Positions 7,646-15,492 of a stretch of 56,933 nucleotides of DNA are shown piece by piece; the stretch's first letter is position 1, and each line of letters begins with the position of its first letter. Source of the DNA: Lachnospiraceae bacterium (GTDB taxonomy: Bacteria > Bacillota > Clostridia > Lachnospirales > Lachnospiraceae). The stretch lies in assembly GCA_017440575.1 (NCBI GenBank), contig JAFSGY010000092.1:1-56933 (forward strand). The letters run 5' to 3'. A program made the position numbers and the translations under genes. Under the pieces are notes generated by a model. It was not told the origin of the DNA and made no database searches. It saw nothing but the letters and a program-made list of their open reading frames with translations.

Positions 7646-9760
7646 TTATTTCTTTCTTCTGTTAAGCCAGATTACCATACCTACTGCAATGAATGATAAC
7701 GGAATCATAACTACCATAATAAGCCCGAAGAAAGCAATGTCTCCAGTAGAAGCTGTCAGGTATTCTGCCTCATATCTCTTTACCGGTATTGCTACGCTGA
7801 CTTCGTGGTTCGCTACGGTTCCCATGATATTAGAAAACAGCTGCTTGTTATTTCCAGATACCGCATTATCCGCATTATCCATAAACATCTGTGCACTTGA
7901 AAATACATATAAAACAGCACTGCCTTCATCTAATGCTTTTTCTGCCTTCACACCAATACATACTGGTCCATCAATGTCTCCTTCTTCCTTTTCAAAGGTT
8001 GTAGATATTGCTACATTAGTCTTTACAATAGACTGCTCGGAACCCGTCAATAGCTTGGTATATGTTATACCTTCTACTTCTTCCTCTGGAACACTGATTC
8101 CCTGCGCATAAGGTGTCAGCAGATAAGTATAAGAACCTGTTAATCCACTTGTTTCTGTTGCATATTCTACATTTGGTAACAGGTAGATAGGGGTCTGATA
8201 ATAATTTCCTTCATTATTATCTACCGCATAGCCTTCCTGTAGTGCCATACCGAATTCTGCTAGAATTCTCTCAAAGTTTGGTAACTCTGTTCCCGCATAT
8301 TCAGCTGTTATAAATACCTTTCCCCCCTGATTCAAATATGCAATTACTTTATCCGCATCATCGCTTGAAAAATCAGTTTCCGGTGCATGAATGATAACAG
8401 CTGCTGCATCCTTCGGAACAGTCTCATAATCCATTAAGTTAATGGTTTCATATTCCACATTTTCCTTTTCGATGGCAGTTAAGAATCCCGAATCCAAGGT
8501 ATATTCATTATGTCCTGCTATCATATAGACCTTCGGCATATCCTCGCTTGTACAATATGCAATGGCACTTGTCAGTTGTCCCTCTGCATCATAGCCGGTT
8601 ACATTCTGCTGATAGGTGGTGTAATCTATTTCTGACTCATATAAATCATTGTAAGAAATAACCTTGAAACGCCTTTCACTTTCTACAATAATACTATTCT
8701 GTGAAATATTACTCGTCGCATACTGGTTCACAAACTGTGGATTTACCAATGGGTCAATATAAGTAACTGTTATATGAGAGGATATATCTTCATAACACTT
8801 TAAGGTCTGATTTACTGTAGTATCTGCCCTATCCTCTGCACTAATCACATAAATTGTTACATCCTCCGTCAGCTTTTCAAGCATTTCCTCTGTCTGCTCT
8901 GTAATCGTATACAATTGATTCGAAGTCACATCAATGTTGGTATATTTTGCAGGCAGTTTTCCAACAATCATATTCACAATAATAGTAAGTGCTACTACAA
9001 TAACAATCGTTATAGAGCTATATGCTCCCATAGAAAGGTTACGTACAGATACACTATATCTGCGTTTTTGTATAGACTGTGTTGTCAGAAACAGTAGTAA
9101 ACATATTACACTAACAAAATAAACAACTGATGTTATATCAAATATTCCATTTATCATGGCAGAGAATCTAATCTGGAAATCAAATACACCTAAAAACTGT
9201 GTTAACAAATTGCCTGTTGATGATATTAAATCCTGAATCCCTGATATCATATATGTTACGAATAAAATACCAAAGGATAATACCGCTGCAATAACCTGAC
9301 TCTCTGTAATACTTGAAACAAATAAACCAACTGCAATGCAAGTAAGTCCATACAATGCAAAAGCTAAAATAGCTGTATAAGCTTCCCCCATCGGTACCGT
9401 ACCGAAATTCTGTAAATACATAGGGAATACACACATTATCAACACTGGAATCATAAAAATAGATACCATCGCAAGATATTTACCAAGTACAATCTTTCCT
9501 ACCGAGATTGGTGCTGTCAAAATCAATTGATCTGTTCTCTGCTTTCTCTCTTCTGCAAGGATTCGCATGGACAAAATCGGTATTGCCAGCAAAAACAGGA
9601 AAATAATCGCACTTAATGTATAAGCTATGTATGGATATCCTGATACCATATGATATGCTGTTGCATACAATGCGAAGAAAAATATCATAACTGCCATGAA
9701 TAAAAATCCTACTACAGAATGCATGTAGGATAGAAATTCCTTTTTAAATATTGCTTTCAT
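7646..9760 (-). CDS. GldF-GldG type fusion: ABC-2 permease plus extracytoplasmic Gld protein
   Basis: The 704-residue protein joins two families. Residues 1-240 form an ABC-2 type permease with six predicted membrane helices and the conserved ILAEERKQRTDQLILTAPIS loop. Residues 245-670 match the GldG-like/ABC-type uncharacterised extracytoplasmic module, beginning with a further membrane helix and continuing with TEDVTIYVISAEDR and YMIAGHNEYTL; a last membrane helix ends in a positive tail (WLNRRKK). In Bacteroidetes the two parts are separate genes of the gliding machinery; in Clostridia they form an uncharacterised exporter. The ATG at 9760 lies inside the ATPase gene (17-bp overlap) after AGGAGG, indicating coupled translation. 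Confidence 0.88.
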   Translation of the reverse strand: MKAIFKKEFLSYMHSVVGFLFMAVMIFFFALYATAYHMVSGYPYIAYTLSAIIFLFLLAIPILSMRILAEERKQRTDQLILTAPISVGKIVLGKYLAMVSIFMIPVLIMCVFPMYLQNFGTVPMGEAYTAILAFALYGLTCIAVGLFVSSITESQVIAAVLSFGILFVTYMISGIQDLISSTGNLLTQFLGVFDFQIRFSAMINGIFDITSVVYFVSVICLLLFLTTQSIQKRRYSVSVRNLSMGAYSSITIVIVVALTIIVNMIVGKLPAKYTNIDVTSNQLYTITEQTEEMLEKLTEDVTIYVISAEDRADTTVNQTLKCYEDISSHITVTYIDPLVNPQFVNQYATSNISQNSIIVESERRFKVISYNDLYESEIDYTTYQQNVTGYDAEGQLTSAIAYCTSEDMPKVYMIAGHNEYTLDSGFLTAIEKENVEYETINLMDYETVPKDAAAVIIHAPETDFSSDDADKVIAYLNQGGKVFITAEYAGTELPNFERILAEFGMALQEGYAVDNNEGNYYQTPIYLLPNVEYATETSGLTGSYTYLLTPYAQGISVPEEEVEGITYTKLLTGSEQSIVKTNVAISTTFEKEEGDIDGPVCIGVKAEKALDEGSAVLYVFSSAQMFMDNADNAVSGNNKQLFSNIMGTVANHEVSVAIPVKRYEAEYLTASTGDIAFFGLIMVVMIPLSFIAVGMVIWLNRRKK

Positions 9761-10757
9761 CCTGCATTTCCTCCTCGCTGTCTGTTTCTTCTTCTACCTC
9801 TTCCATGTCACTCTCTTCTCCAACTTCCTCTCCTGTGAGTTCAAGGAATACATCCTCTAACGACTTTTCAACCACAGTAAGCTCCATAATCGGCATTTTT
9901 GCCTCTGCAAGCCAATAGAATAAATTTTCCCTGATATCCTCTTCGCCTTCTGTATTCAACATCACACAGACAAGATTCTCTTCCGTTGTCTCCTTAAAGG
10001 CATATTCCTTTAACAAAGGCAATCCCTTCAATATCTCCTCAAGCTTCTCTCTCTTTCCTTTGACACTAAGCGTCAGCTGTCGTCCACTCTTCATCATAGT
10101 CATAAGTCCTTCCGGAGTATCACTTGCAACCAGCTTTCCTTTTGAAATAATCATAATATGGTCACATACTGCACTTACCTCTGAAAGAATATGGGAGCTT
10201 AAAATAACCGTATGCTTTTTTGCAAGCTCACGAATTAATTCTCGAATCTCTATAATCTGCTTGGGATCTAGCCCTACTGTCGGCTCATCAAGAATGATTA
10301 CCTCCGGATATCCTATCATCGCCTGTGCCAAACCCACTCTCTGTTTATATCCTTTTGACAGATTCTTAATCAATCTGTCTCTGACATCATCCACTCTCGC
10401 CTGCTTCATAATATCTTCTATCTGTTCCTTACGTTCTCCCTTAGGAACCTTTTTCAGTTCCGATACGAATCTCAAATATTCATAAACCGTCATATCGGTA
10501 TACACTGGAGGAAGTTCCGGTAAATACCCTATTGATTTCTTTGCTTTCTCAGGTTCCTTGAGAATATCATAACCATTTATTTTTACAGTTCCCTCTGTTG
10601 CCGCAATATAACCAGTCATAATATTCATAGTTGTACTCTTACCAGCTCCATTCGGTCCTAAAAAGCCATATATTACACCTCTGTCAATACGAAATGACAA
10701 ATGATCTACTGCTATATGACTACCATACTTTTTTGTGAGATTTTCTACTTCTATCAC
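9744..10757 (-). CDS. ABC transporter ATP-binding protein (GldA/NatA-like)
   Basis: The 337-residue ATPase has Walker A GPNGAGKST (residues 34-42), a Q-loop near YLPELPPVY, signature LSKGYKQRVGLAQ, Walker B VIILDEPTVGLDP and the switch His in LSSHIL. A C-terminal domain of about 90 residues ends in a very acidic tail (EESDMEEVEEETDSEEEM), which is unusual for the family. It drives the fused permease encoded next. The start at 10757 follows AAAGGAGG. The leader upstream carries two copies of an 11-bp repeat. Export of an unknown substrate is inferred. Confidence 0.92.
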   Translation of the reverse strand: MIEVENLTKKYGSHIAVDHLSFRIDRGVIYGFLGPNGAGKSTTMNIMTGYIAATEGTVKINGYDILKEPEKAKKSIGYLPELPPVYTDMTVYEYLRFVSELKKVPKGERKEQIEDIMKQARVDDVRDRLIKNLSKGYKQRVGLAQAMIGYPEVIILDEPTVGLDPKQIIEIRELIRELAKKHTVILSSHILSEVSAVCDHIMIISKGKLVASDTPEGLMTMMKSGRQLTLSVKGKREKLEEILKGLPLLKEYAFKETTEENLVCVMLNTEGEEDIRENLFYWLAEAKMPIMELTVVEKSLEDVFLELTGEEVGEESDMEEVEEETDSEEEMQDESNI

Positions 10758-10778
10758 TTGCGTCAGCCTCCTTTTATG

Positions 10779-10817
10779 TCTGATATATCTGTCCTTTCCA
10801 AGCTTATCTGATATATC
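10779..10817. repeat. Two direct copies of TCTGATATATC in the Gld operon leader
   Basis: Exact 11-bp copies at 10779-10789 and 10807-10817, spaced 28 bp, each with the palindromic core GATATATC. The spacing is close to whole helical turns, so a regulator-binding pair is possible. Confidence 0.5.
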
Positions 10818-10890
10818 CTACATGACATTGTATGAATAAAGTTTGATAAAAATATGGAAAAAGTGTGATAAAAGTGTGTTTTTATTCGCG

Positions 10891-10921
10891 AAAAAAGCAC
10901 GGTACGAAGGTACCGTGCTTC
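10891..10921 (-). terminator. Terminator of the 125-aa hypothetical gene
   Basis: AGCACGGTAC and GTACCGTGCT make a perfect 10-bp stem with a 4-nt loop; on the minus strand six T follow. Confidence 0.9.
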
Positions 10922-10944
10922 TTATTATTTCATATGTTATTCAA

Positions 10945-11322
10945 TTAAAATGGAACAAAACCTCCACCTGTTAGTTGATCCCGCAAGCGATTCTGAAATC
11001 CCATCATACCTATTGTATCATTCAGATATCTTGCATAATTGGCTGTCTGTTCTTCTGCCATCTCATCTGTCATAGCTTCTTCTATCTCCAGAATCTCTGC
11101 AAAATCTCCCACTGCTGTACTGGTGGTTTTCTCCAGCTCTCCAAAATCCTTTATATATAAATCGTCCTTCTTCTCCGCTGAAGCAATAACAAGAGGTCTT
11201 CCGCCTCCTGATGCCTGCTCACCAATTTCTTGTATCGGACTCATACTATATGGATTACCATGTATGGATGATATTCTATATTGTCCCATTCCTGAAAAAG
11301 CTGATATTCCTGAAATAGTCAT
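10945..11322 (-). CDS. Conserved hypothetical protein, 125 aa
   Basis: Family not recognised. The protein starts MTISGISAFSGMGQYRISSI and is Gly/Ser-rich at the N-terminus, with an acidic helical middle (EILEIEEAMTDEMAEEQTAN) and a Gly-rich end (QLTGGGFVPF). No signal peptide or membrane segment is present. AGGAGG precedes the ATG. It has its own terminator 24 bp after the stop and stands alone between the DUF1836 gene and the ABC operon. Confidence 0.7.
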   Translation of the reverse strand: MTISGISAFSGMGQYRISSIHGNPYSMSPIQEIGEQASGGGRPLVIASAEKKDDLYIKDFGELEKTTSTAVGDFAEILEIEEAMTDEMAEEQTANYARYLNDTIGMMGFQNRLRDQLTGGGFVPF

Positions 11323-11392
11323 AAACTGCCTCCTCTCACACTTATACCTCTTTAGTATAATATAATTAACAGTTTATTTCAACCAATGTCAG

Positions 11393-12013
11393 TTATTTTT
11401 CCTCTTTTTTCTTTTCTAATTTTGTATCTCTCAAATCATCAATAAGCTTCTCAATCAACATTTTCTTCATATATACATCAAAACCTAAAAGACAGATAAA
11501 CGAAAATTTCTTTAAAAACTCCTGCTCCTCTTCCGGCACATCTGAAAATGTATCTGATGCTTTTTCGTATTTATCCATGACGTCTTTTTTCAGTACTTCA
11601 ATCTGTTCTGCCTGTAGCTGAAATACCTCTTCATAGATATCTTCTATCTTAAAGTCTTCCCCTGTATGGAAATACTTATCGGTAATCGGCTGTAACAAAG
11701 TCTGAATATCTCCAATAGACAAAAAGCCCTTATAATAATAAATAAAAATCAGCACCAGAATATGCTCCTTGGAATACTTCTTCTTATTTGGCGGAGGCAG
11801 CAAATCATTTTTAGCATAATTATTTATCATAGTTTTGGTCATAACCTTATCCTGTTCAGGGTATCTTGCTCCTTTTCTGAGTCTGCTGTCCATAAAGGTG
11901 GTAACCTGATCCATATACAAATCAATATTCGGAACATCTACTGCCTTAATATAATCCACTCGATCAAAGCTCGCTAAAATACTATTCAATAAATCCTTGG
12001 TATCTATATGCAT
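11393..12013 (-). CDS. DUF1836 domain protein
   Basis: The 206-residue protein has the DUF1836 core MTKTMINNYAKNDLLPPPNK followed by KKYSKEHILVLIFIYYYKGFL, a MerR-like helix-turn-helix region in which a tyrosine/asparagine turn precedes a basic segment. The C-terminal half is coiled and charged. A start at 12013 fits better than 12025: GGAG lies 6 nt upstream of the internal ATG, while AAAGG is almost touching the outer one. It is transcribed divergently from yerC, each with a clear promoter in the shared gap. Probably a DNA-binding regulator, but no target is evident. Confidence 0.85.
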   Translation of the reverse strand: MHIDTKDLLNSILASFDRVDYIKAVDVPNIDLYMDQVTTFMDSRLRKGARYPEQDKVMTKTMINNYAKNDLLPPPNKKKYSKEHILVLIFIYYYKGFLSIGDIQTLLQPITDKYFHTGEDFKIEDIYEEVFQLQAEQIEVLKKDVMDKYEKASDTFSDVPEEEQEFLKKFSFICLLGFDVYMKKMLIEKLIDDLRDTKLEKKKEEK

Positions 12014-12074
12014 ACTAATCTCCATACCTTTCCGCTTTCGTTTTCCTACCTACACGAAATCTCTACTAATCCAT

Positions 12075-12103
12075 AGTATATAGTATTCAAAACTACATAT
12101 CAA
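12075..12103 (-). promoter_or_regulatory. Promoter of the DUF1836 gene
   Basis: Minus strand -35 TTGATA (plus 12098-12103), 17-nt spacer, -10 TATACT (plus 12075-12080). Confidence 0.75.
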
Positions 12104-12127
12104 GTCTCAGGATTATTTTTTTATCCG

Positions 12128-12156
12128 TTTACTTTTTTACTCTAATATGCTAAAAT
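12128..12156 (+). promoter_or_regulatory. Promoter of yerC
   Basis: -35 TTTACT (12128-12133), 17-nt spacer ending in TGC, -10 TAAAAT (12151-12156). Confidence 0.7.
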
Positions 12157-12235
12157 ATTTAAAACTGTGAAGTTTTACCGCATGAAAGTGTTAAATAGAT
12201 TTGTATATAACAATAGAAAGGTTTGGATATTGGGA

Positions 12236-12559
12236 ATGAATAAAAAAATAAAAACAGCAGCTGTAGATCATCTCTTAGATGCTATCCTCTGCCTACAGAC
12301 AAAGGAAGAATGCTATAACTTTTTTGAAGATTTATGTACAGTCAATGAACTCTTATCCTTATCTCAACGTTTTGAGGTTGCAACCATGCTTCGAGATCAT
12401 AAGACTTACCTAGAGATTGCAGAAAAAACAGGAGCTTCTACCGCTACGATTAGCCGTGTAAACCGCTCCCTGAATTATGGAAGTGACGGATATGAGTTAA
12501 TCTTTGAACGCCTTGCTGCTATGGACAAAGCCAAGAGCGACTCTTCTGAAACAGAATAG
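12236..12559 (+). CDS. yerC: YerC/YecD family TrpR-like DNA-binding protein
   Basis: The 107-residue product from ATG 12236 has the size of the YerC family (about 100 residues). It is all-helical, with the TrpR-like motif LSLSQRFEVATMLRDHKTYL then EIAEKTGASTATISRVNRSL, the latter being the helix-turn-helix. A longer frame from 12167 adds 23 residues unlike the family. The ribosome site is weak (GAAAGG 14 nt upstream). The function of YerC is not settled; it is probably a small transcription regulator. It is monocistronic, ending at a double hairpin. Confidence 0.9.
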   Translation: MNKKIKTAAVDHLLDAILCLQTKEECYNFFEDLCTVNELLSLSQRFEVATMLRDHKTYLEIAEKTGASTATISRVNRSLNYGSDGYELIFERLAAMDKAKSDSSETE

Positions 12560-12564
12560 AAAAC

Positions 12565-12582
12565 GTGCGCCGCAAGGCGCAC
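12565..12582 (+). other. Short GC-rich hairpin after yerC
   Basis: GTGCGCC and GGCGCAC with a GCAA tetraloop form a very stable 7-bp GNRA-capped hairpin just before the terminator. Confidence 0.6.
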
Positions 12583-12584
12583 CT

Positions 12585-12621
12585 AAAAAAGCTGTATTCC
12601 TTATGCGAATACAGCTTTTTT
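12585..12621. terminator. Bidirectional terminator between yerC and the LytM-like gene
   Basis: AAAAAAGCTGTATTC and GAATACAGCTTTTTT form a 15-bp stem with T-runs on both strands. Confidence 0.92.
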
Positions 12622-12650
12622 CATTCATACCTATAAAACGAATAATCAAA

Positions 12651-13307
12651 CTAACCATATATTTCCATCAAACTTAATGGGTCAATATAAACATTATTTT
12701 CAATAATCTGATATCCAAGTGTTTCTTTTCCATTCTCTATCTCATATAGTTCCGTTTCTGTTGTTACTGTTTCGCCAACCTCTACCTTCGGCTCTGAACC
12801 ATTTCGATATACTGAAAAATATCCATTTCCATGATCCACCATAATAATATATCCGGCAGAATTATCTCCTGCAATCGATGAAACTGTTCCTTGTGCTGTT
12901 GCAATCACGTTAGTTCCCTGCGCTGCTTCAAATTCCGCAATTGGCTGCTCCTCTAACATTGTATTTTCTTCGTTATAGTTTGCAGTTCCCTTTAGCGGAA
13001 AGCCTGTAGGAATAAACGCCTTTGCAAGCTCTGCTTCACGTTCCTCTTCTGCCTTAACCTTACTGTTCACCGTATCACTGAGAATCAAGACCTTCTCCTT
13101 CAATTCTTCATTCTCATTCGCCAATAAGTCTCTCTGTGTTGTTACCTCTTCTAACTCTACACTCAGTTCCTTATTTTTCTCACTGATATCCAGTACATGG
13201 TTTGTCAGATAATAACAATAGATAATGGCAGCCAAAAAGAGTAATCCGATACCAACCCCTACTGCAATAAACATTTTTTGTTTATCAATCTTCTTTAATA
13301 GTTCCAA
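12651..13307 (-). CDS. Membrane-anchored degenerate LytM/M23-like protein
   Basis: The start is taken as TTG at 13307 (MELLKKIDKQKMFIAVGVGI), 8 nt after GGGAGG; the upstream ATG has no site. The 218-residue protein has one membrane segment (about residues 12-34), a coiled coil (35-95) and a C-terminal LytM-like beta domain with TNVIATAQGTVSSI and GYIIMVDHGNGYFSVYRNGS. The zinc ligands of active M23 enzymes are absent: the H-x3-D site is replaced by a segment reading MLEEQPIAEFEA, and the HxH site by LGYQIIENN. It is therefore probably a non-catalytic scaffold or activator, as for EnvC-like or SpoIIQ-like proteins. Its partner is not in this window. Confidence 0.8.
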   Translation of the reverse strand: MELLKKIDKQKMFIAVGVGIGLLFLAAIIYCYYLTNHVLDISEKNKELSVELEEVTTQRDLLANENEELKEKVLILSDTVNSKVKAEEEREAELAKAFIPTGFPLKGTANYNEENTMLEEQPIAEFEAAQGTNVIATAQGTVSSIAGDNSAGYIIMVDHGNGYFSVYRNGSEPKVEVGETVTTETELYEIENGKETLGYQIIENNVYIDPLSLMEIYG

Positions 13308-13332
13308 CCCGTACACCTCCCATATATTCAAT

Positions 13333-13362
13333 ATCATACCACACAATGTAATATTTGCACAA
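13333..13362 (-). promoter_or_regulatory. Promoter of the LytM-like gene
   Basis: Minus strand -35 TTGTGC (plus 13357-13362), 18-nt spacer, -10 TATGAT (plus 13333-13338). Confidence 0.55.
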
Positions 13363-13444
13363 TGTTTTCTTAACGATATCGTAATAATAGAATATTTTAT
13401 ACAAAATAAATTTGCAGAAAAGTTCGAAAAGTTTACATAAATTA

Positions 13445-13473
13445 TTTACTTTTCTGATTCTCTGTGGTATTCT
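13445..13473 (+). promoter_or_regulatory. Promoter of the cold-shock gene
   Basis: -35 TTTACT (13445-13450), 17-nt spacer, -10 TATTCT (13468-13473), about 50 nt before the ATG. Confidence 0.65.
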
Positions 13474-13522
13474 ATATGTGTTGTGGTACACACAATATTT
13501 AATTTATTTTGGAGGTAGCAAA

Positions 13523-13723
13523 ATGAACAAAGGTACAGTAAAGTGGTTTAACAACCAGAAGGGTTACGGCTTTATCTCTGACGAGGCAGGAAATGATGTA
13601 TTCGTACATTACTCAGGACTGCTTATGGAAGGCTTCAAGTCTTTAGACGAAGGTGCTAATGTAGAATTTGAAGTTGTAAATGGAGAAAAAGGACCTCAGG
13701 CAGTTAACGTAACCAAGTTATAA
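13523..13723 (+). CDS. csp: Cold-shock protein (CspA family)
   Basis: The 66-residue protein starts [20 protein letters not shown] and carries both RNA-binding motifs of the OB fold, KGYGFIS (RNP1) and DVFVHYS (RNP2, usually VFVHFS). GGAGG stands 7 nt before ATG 13523; the frame further upstream is not coding. Cold-shock proteins bind single-stranded RNA or DNA and act as RNA chaperones. It is monocistronic, ending at the hairpin at 13832-13866. Whether this copy is cold-induced cannot be told. Confidence 0.95.
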   Translation: MNKGTVKWFNNQKGYGFISDEAGNDVFVHYSGLLMEGFKSLDEGANVEFEVVNGEKGPQAVNVTKL

Positions 13724-13831
13724 GTCACTTATAGCTCATTTAATCTAGTTTCGATGTGCCTTTCTTTATATTTTTAATAAATTGAAATCAGCTATTGTTT
13801 TACGGGATTAAGATGTACTATGAGGGGAATT

Positions 13832-13866
13832 AAAAAGGCTGTACACATCAGTGTACAGCTTTTTTC
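13832..13866. terminator. Bidirectional terminator between csp and hisA
   Basis: GGCTGTACAC-type arm pairs with GTGTACAGC; A-run before and T-run after serve both strands. Confidence 0.88.
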
Positions 13867-13873
13867 GTTACTT

Positions 13874-14653
13874 TTATGATATTTTTATCCTATCAACTAC
13901 CCTATCAAAATCTAGTTTTCCTCCGAAAATATCAAGTGCACTTCCAATTGTTACATGAATCTTCCCATTTCCAAGCTTTTTCAATTCATCAATATCTTCA
14001 TAGGAATGGACACCACCTGCATAAGTAATCGGTAGCTTATTCCATTTTCCCAATTGTTCTACCAATCGTCCTTCGATTCCCTGAGCCTTTCCTTCTACAT
14101 CAACTGCATGAATCAGAAACTCATCACAATAGTTCATCAACATATCCAGTGTCTTTTCATCCACCTTCTCATCCGTGAACTTCTGCCAGCGGTCTGTTAC
14201 AATATAATAAGCTCCGTCACGATAACGGCAGCTCAAATCCAGTACCAGATGCTCTTTTCCTACCGTATCATACAGCTTTTTCAGATTCTCCATATGAATC
14301 CTTCCATCTTTAAAAACATAGGAAGTGACTATGACATGGGAAGCCCCGGCATCCAGATATTCCTTGGCATTCGTGTCATTAATGCCACCACCTATCTGCA
14401 TCCCCCCCGGATAAACAGCCAATGCCTTTAACGCTTGTTTTTTGGTAGCCTCATAATATTCACTGGTTACCGGATTTAATAGAATAATATGCCCACCTTT
14501 AATACCTCTTTCCTTATAGAGCTTAGCATAATAATCAGCATCCTTAGTTGCTACAAAGTTCTCCTTTGCCTGATCATTTTGATCCGTCAGTGTTCCTCCT
14601 ACAATCTGCTTCACCTGTCCATTATGAATATCTATACATGGTCGAAATTCCAT
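13874..14653 (-). CDS. hisA: Eukaryotic-type HisA (ProFAR isomerase)
   Basis: The 259-residue (beta/alpha)8 protein matches the yeast HIS6 branch (TIGR02129) and not the usual bacterial HisA. Diagnostic stretches are CIDIHNGQVKQIVGGTLTDQ, YYAKLYKERGIKGGH, MQIGGGINDTNAKEYL, HLVLDLSCRYRDG, FLIHAVDVEGKAQGI and GSALDIFGGKLDF. The first-strand Asp (CID) and the Asp in VLDLS are the catalytic acid/base pair of the fold. It catalyses the isomerisation of ProFAR to PRFAR in histidine synthesis. No other his gene is near. It lies after dapB with a terminator between, and AGGAGAAAAG precedes the ATG. Confidence 0.92.
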   Translation of the reverse strand: MEFRPCIDIHNGQVKQIVGGTLTDQNDQAKENFVATKDADYYAKLYKERGIKGGHIILLNPVTSEYYEATKKQALKALAVYPGGMQIGGGINDTNAKEYLDAGASHVIVTSYVFKDGRIHMENLKKLYDTVGKEHLVLDLSCRYRDGAYYIVTDRWQKFTDEKVDEKTLDMLMNYCDEFLIHAVDVEGKAQGIEGRLVEQLGKWNKLPITYAGGVHSYEDIDELKKLGNGKIHVTIGSALDIFGGKLDFDRVVDRIKIS

Positions 14654-14667
14654 AACTTTTCTCCTAT

Positions 14668-14700
14668 CGAAAACGCCACCAGTGTATGCTGATGGCGTTC
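14668..14700 (-). terminator. Terminator after dapB
   Basis: Minus strand AACGCCATCAG pairs with CTGGTGGCGTT (one mismatch/wobble) and ends in TTTTC. It lies directly before the hisA ribosome site, so it could also act as an attenuator of read-through into hisA. Confidence 0.75.
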
Positions 14701-14707
14701 TATTATT

Positions 14708-15463
14708 TTATCCAATTACATCGCTCATTTCATATCTTCCAGCTGGCTTTCCAGCAAGGAACTTTGCTGCCTGAACAGCTCCCTTACCAAATACCGCCTT
14801 AGAGTATGCTCTGTGAGAGAAGGTAATGACCTCATCAATTCCTGCAAAGATAACATCATGGTCACCAACAATCGTACCACCTCTAACAGCACTAATACCG
14901 ATTTCCTTTGACTTTCTCTTCTCGCGAACCTGACTTCTGTCATATACATATTCATAAGAATTGTCAAATTCTTCATTAATAGAGTCAGCGAGTGCAAGTG
15001 CCGTTCCACTTGGCGCATCTACCTTCAGGTTGTGATGCTTCTCTACAATCTCAATATCAAAACCAGCTGGTGCCAACACTGCTGCAGCATCCTTCAGAAG
15101 CTTTAATAATGTATTTACACCCAATGACATATTTGCAGACTTTAAAATTGCAACCTTTTTAGCTGCCTCTTCTACTGCTGCAAGCTGTTCATTCGATAAG
15201 CCTGTTGTACACAATACACATGGAACCTGCTTCTCAACACAATACTCAAGTAATCCATCAATAGCAACTGCTGCTCCAAAATCAATCACAACATCTGCTT
15301 CCACATTACATTCCTTGATGTTTGAAAATACCGGATATGTATTCTGAATATGGTTTGAAATATCAACCCCTGCTACAATTTCAATTTCAGCGTCTTCTGC
15401 AATAATACCGGTAATTGTCTGTCCCATCTTACCGTTGCAGCCATGCATAATAACCTTTATCAT
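14708..15463 (-). CDS. dapB: 4-hydroxy-tetrahydrodipicolinate reductase
   Basis: The 251-residue enzyme starts with the NAD(P)-binding glycine motif HGCNGKMGQTI and contains the substrate-binding signature EKHHNLKVDAPSGTALALAD, in which the His pair and Lys are catalytic. It reduces HTPA to tetrahydrodipicolinate in the lysine/diaminopimelate pathway, feeding both lysine and peptidoglycan. It is 29 bp downstream of dapA on the same strand (GGGAGG before the ATG), so both are under the lysine riboswitch. Confidence 0.96.
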   Translation of the reverse strand: MIKVIMHGCNGKMGQTITGIIAEDAEIEIVAGVDISNHIQNTYPVFSNIKECNVEADVVIDFGAAVAIDGLLEYCVEKQVPCVLCTTGLSNEQLAAVEEAAKKVAILKSANMSLGVNTLLKLLKDAAAVLAPAGFDIEIVEKHHNLKVDAPSGTALALADSINEEFDNSYEYVYDRSQVREKRKSKEIGISAVRGGTIVGDHDVIFAGIDEVITFSHRAYSKAVFGKGAVQAAKFLAGKPAGRYEMSDVIG

Positions 15464-15492
15464 ATGGTACCTCCCAAAGTTTCCATTTATCC

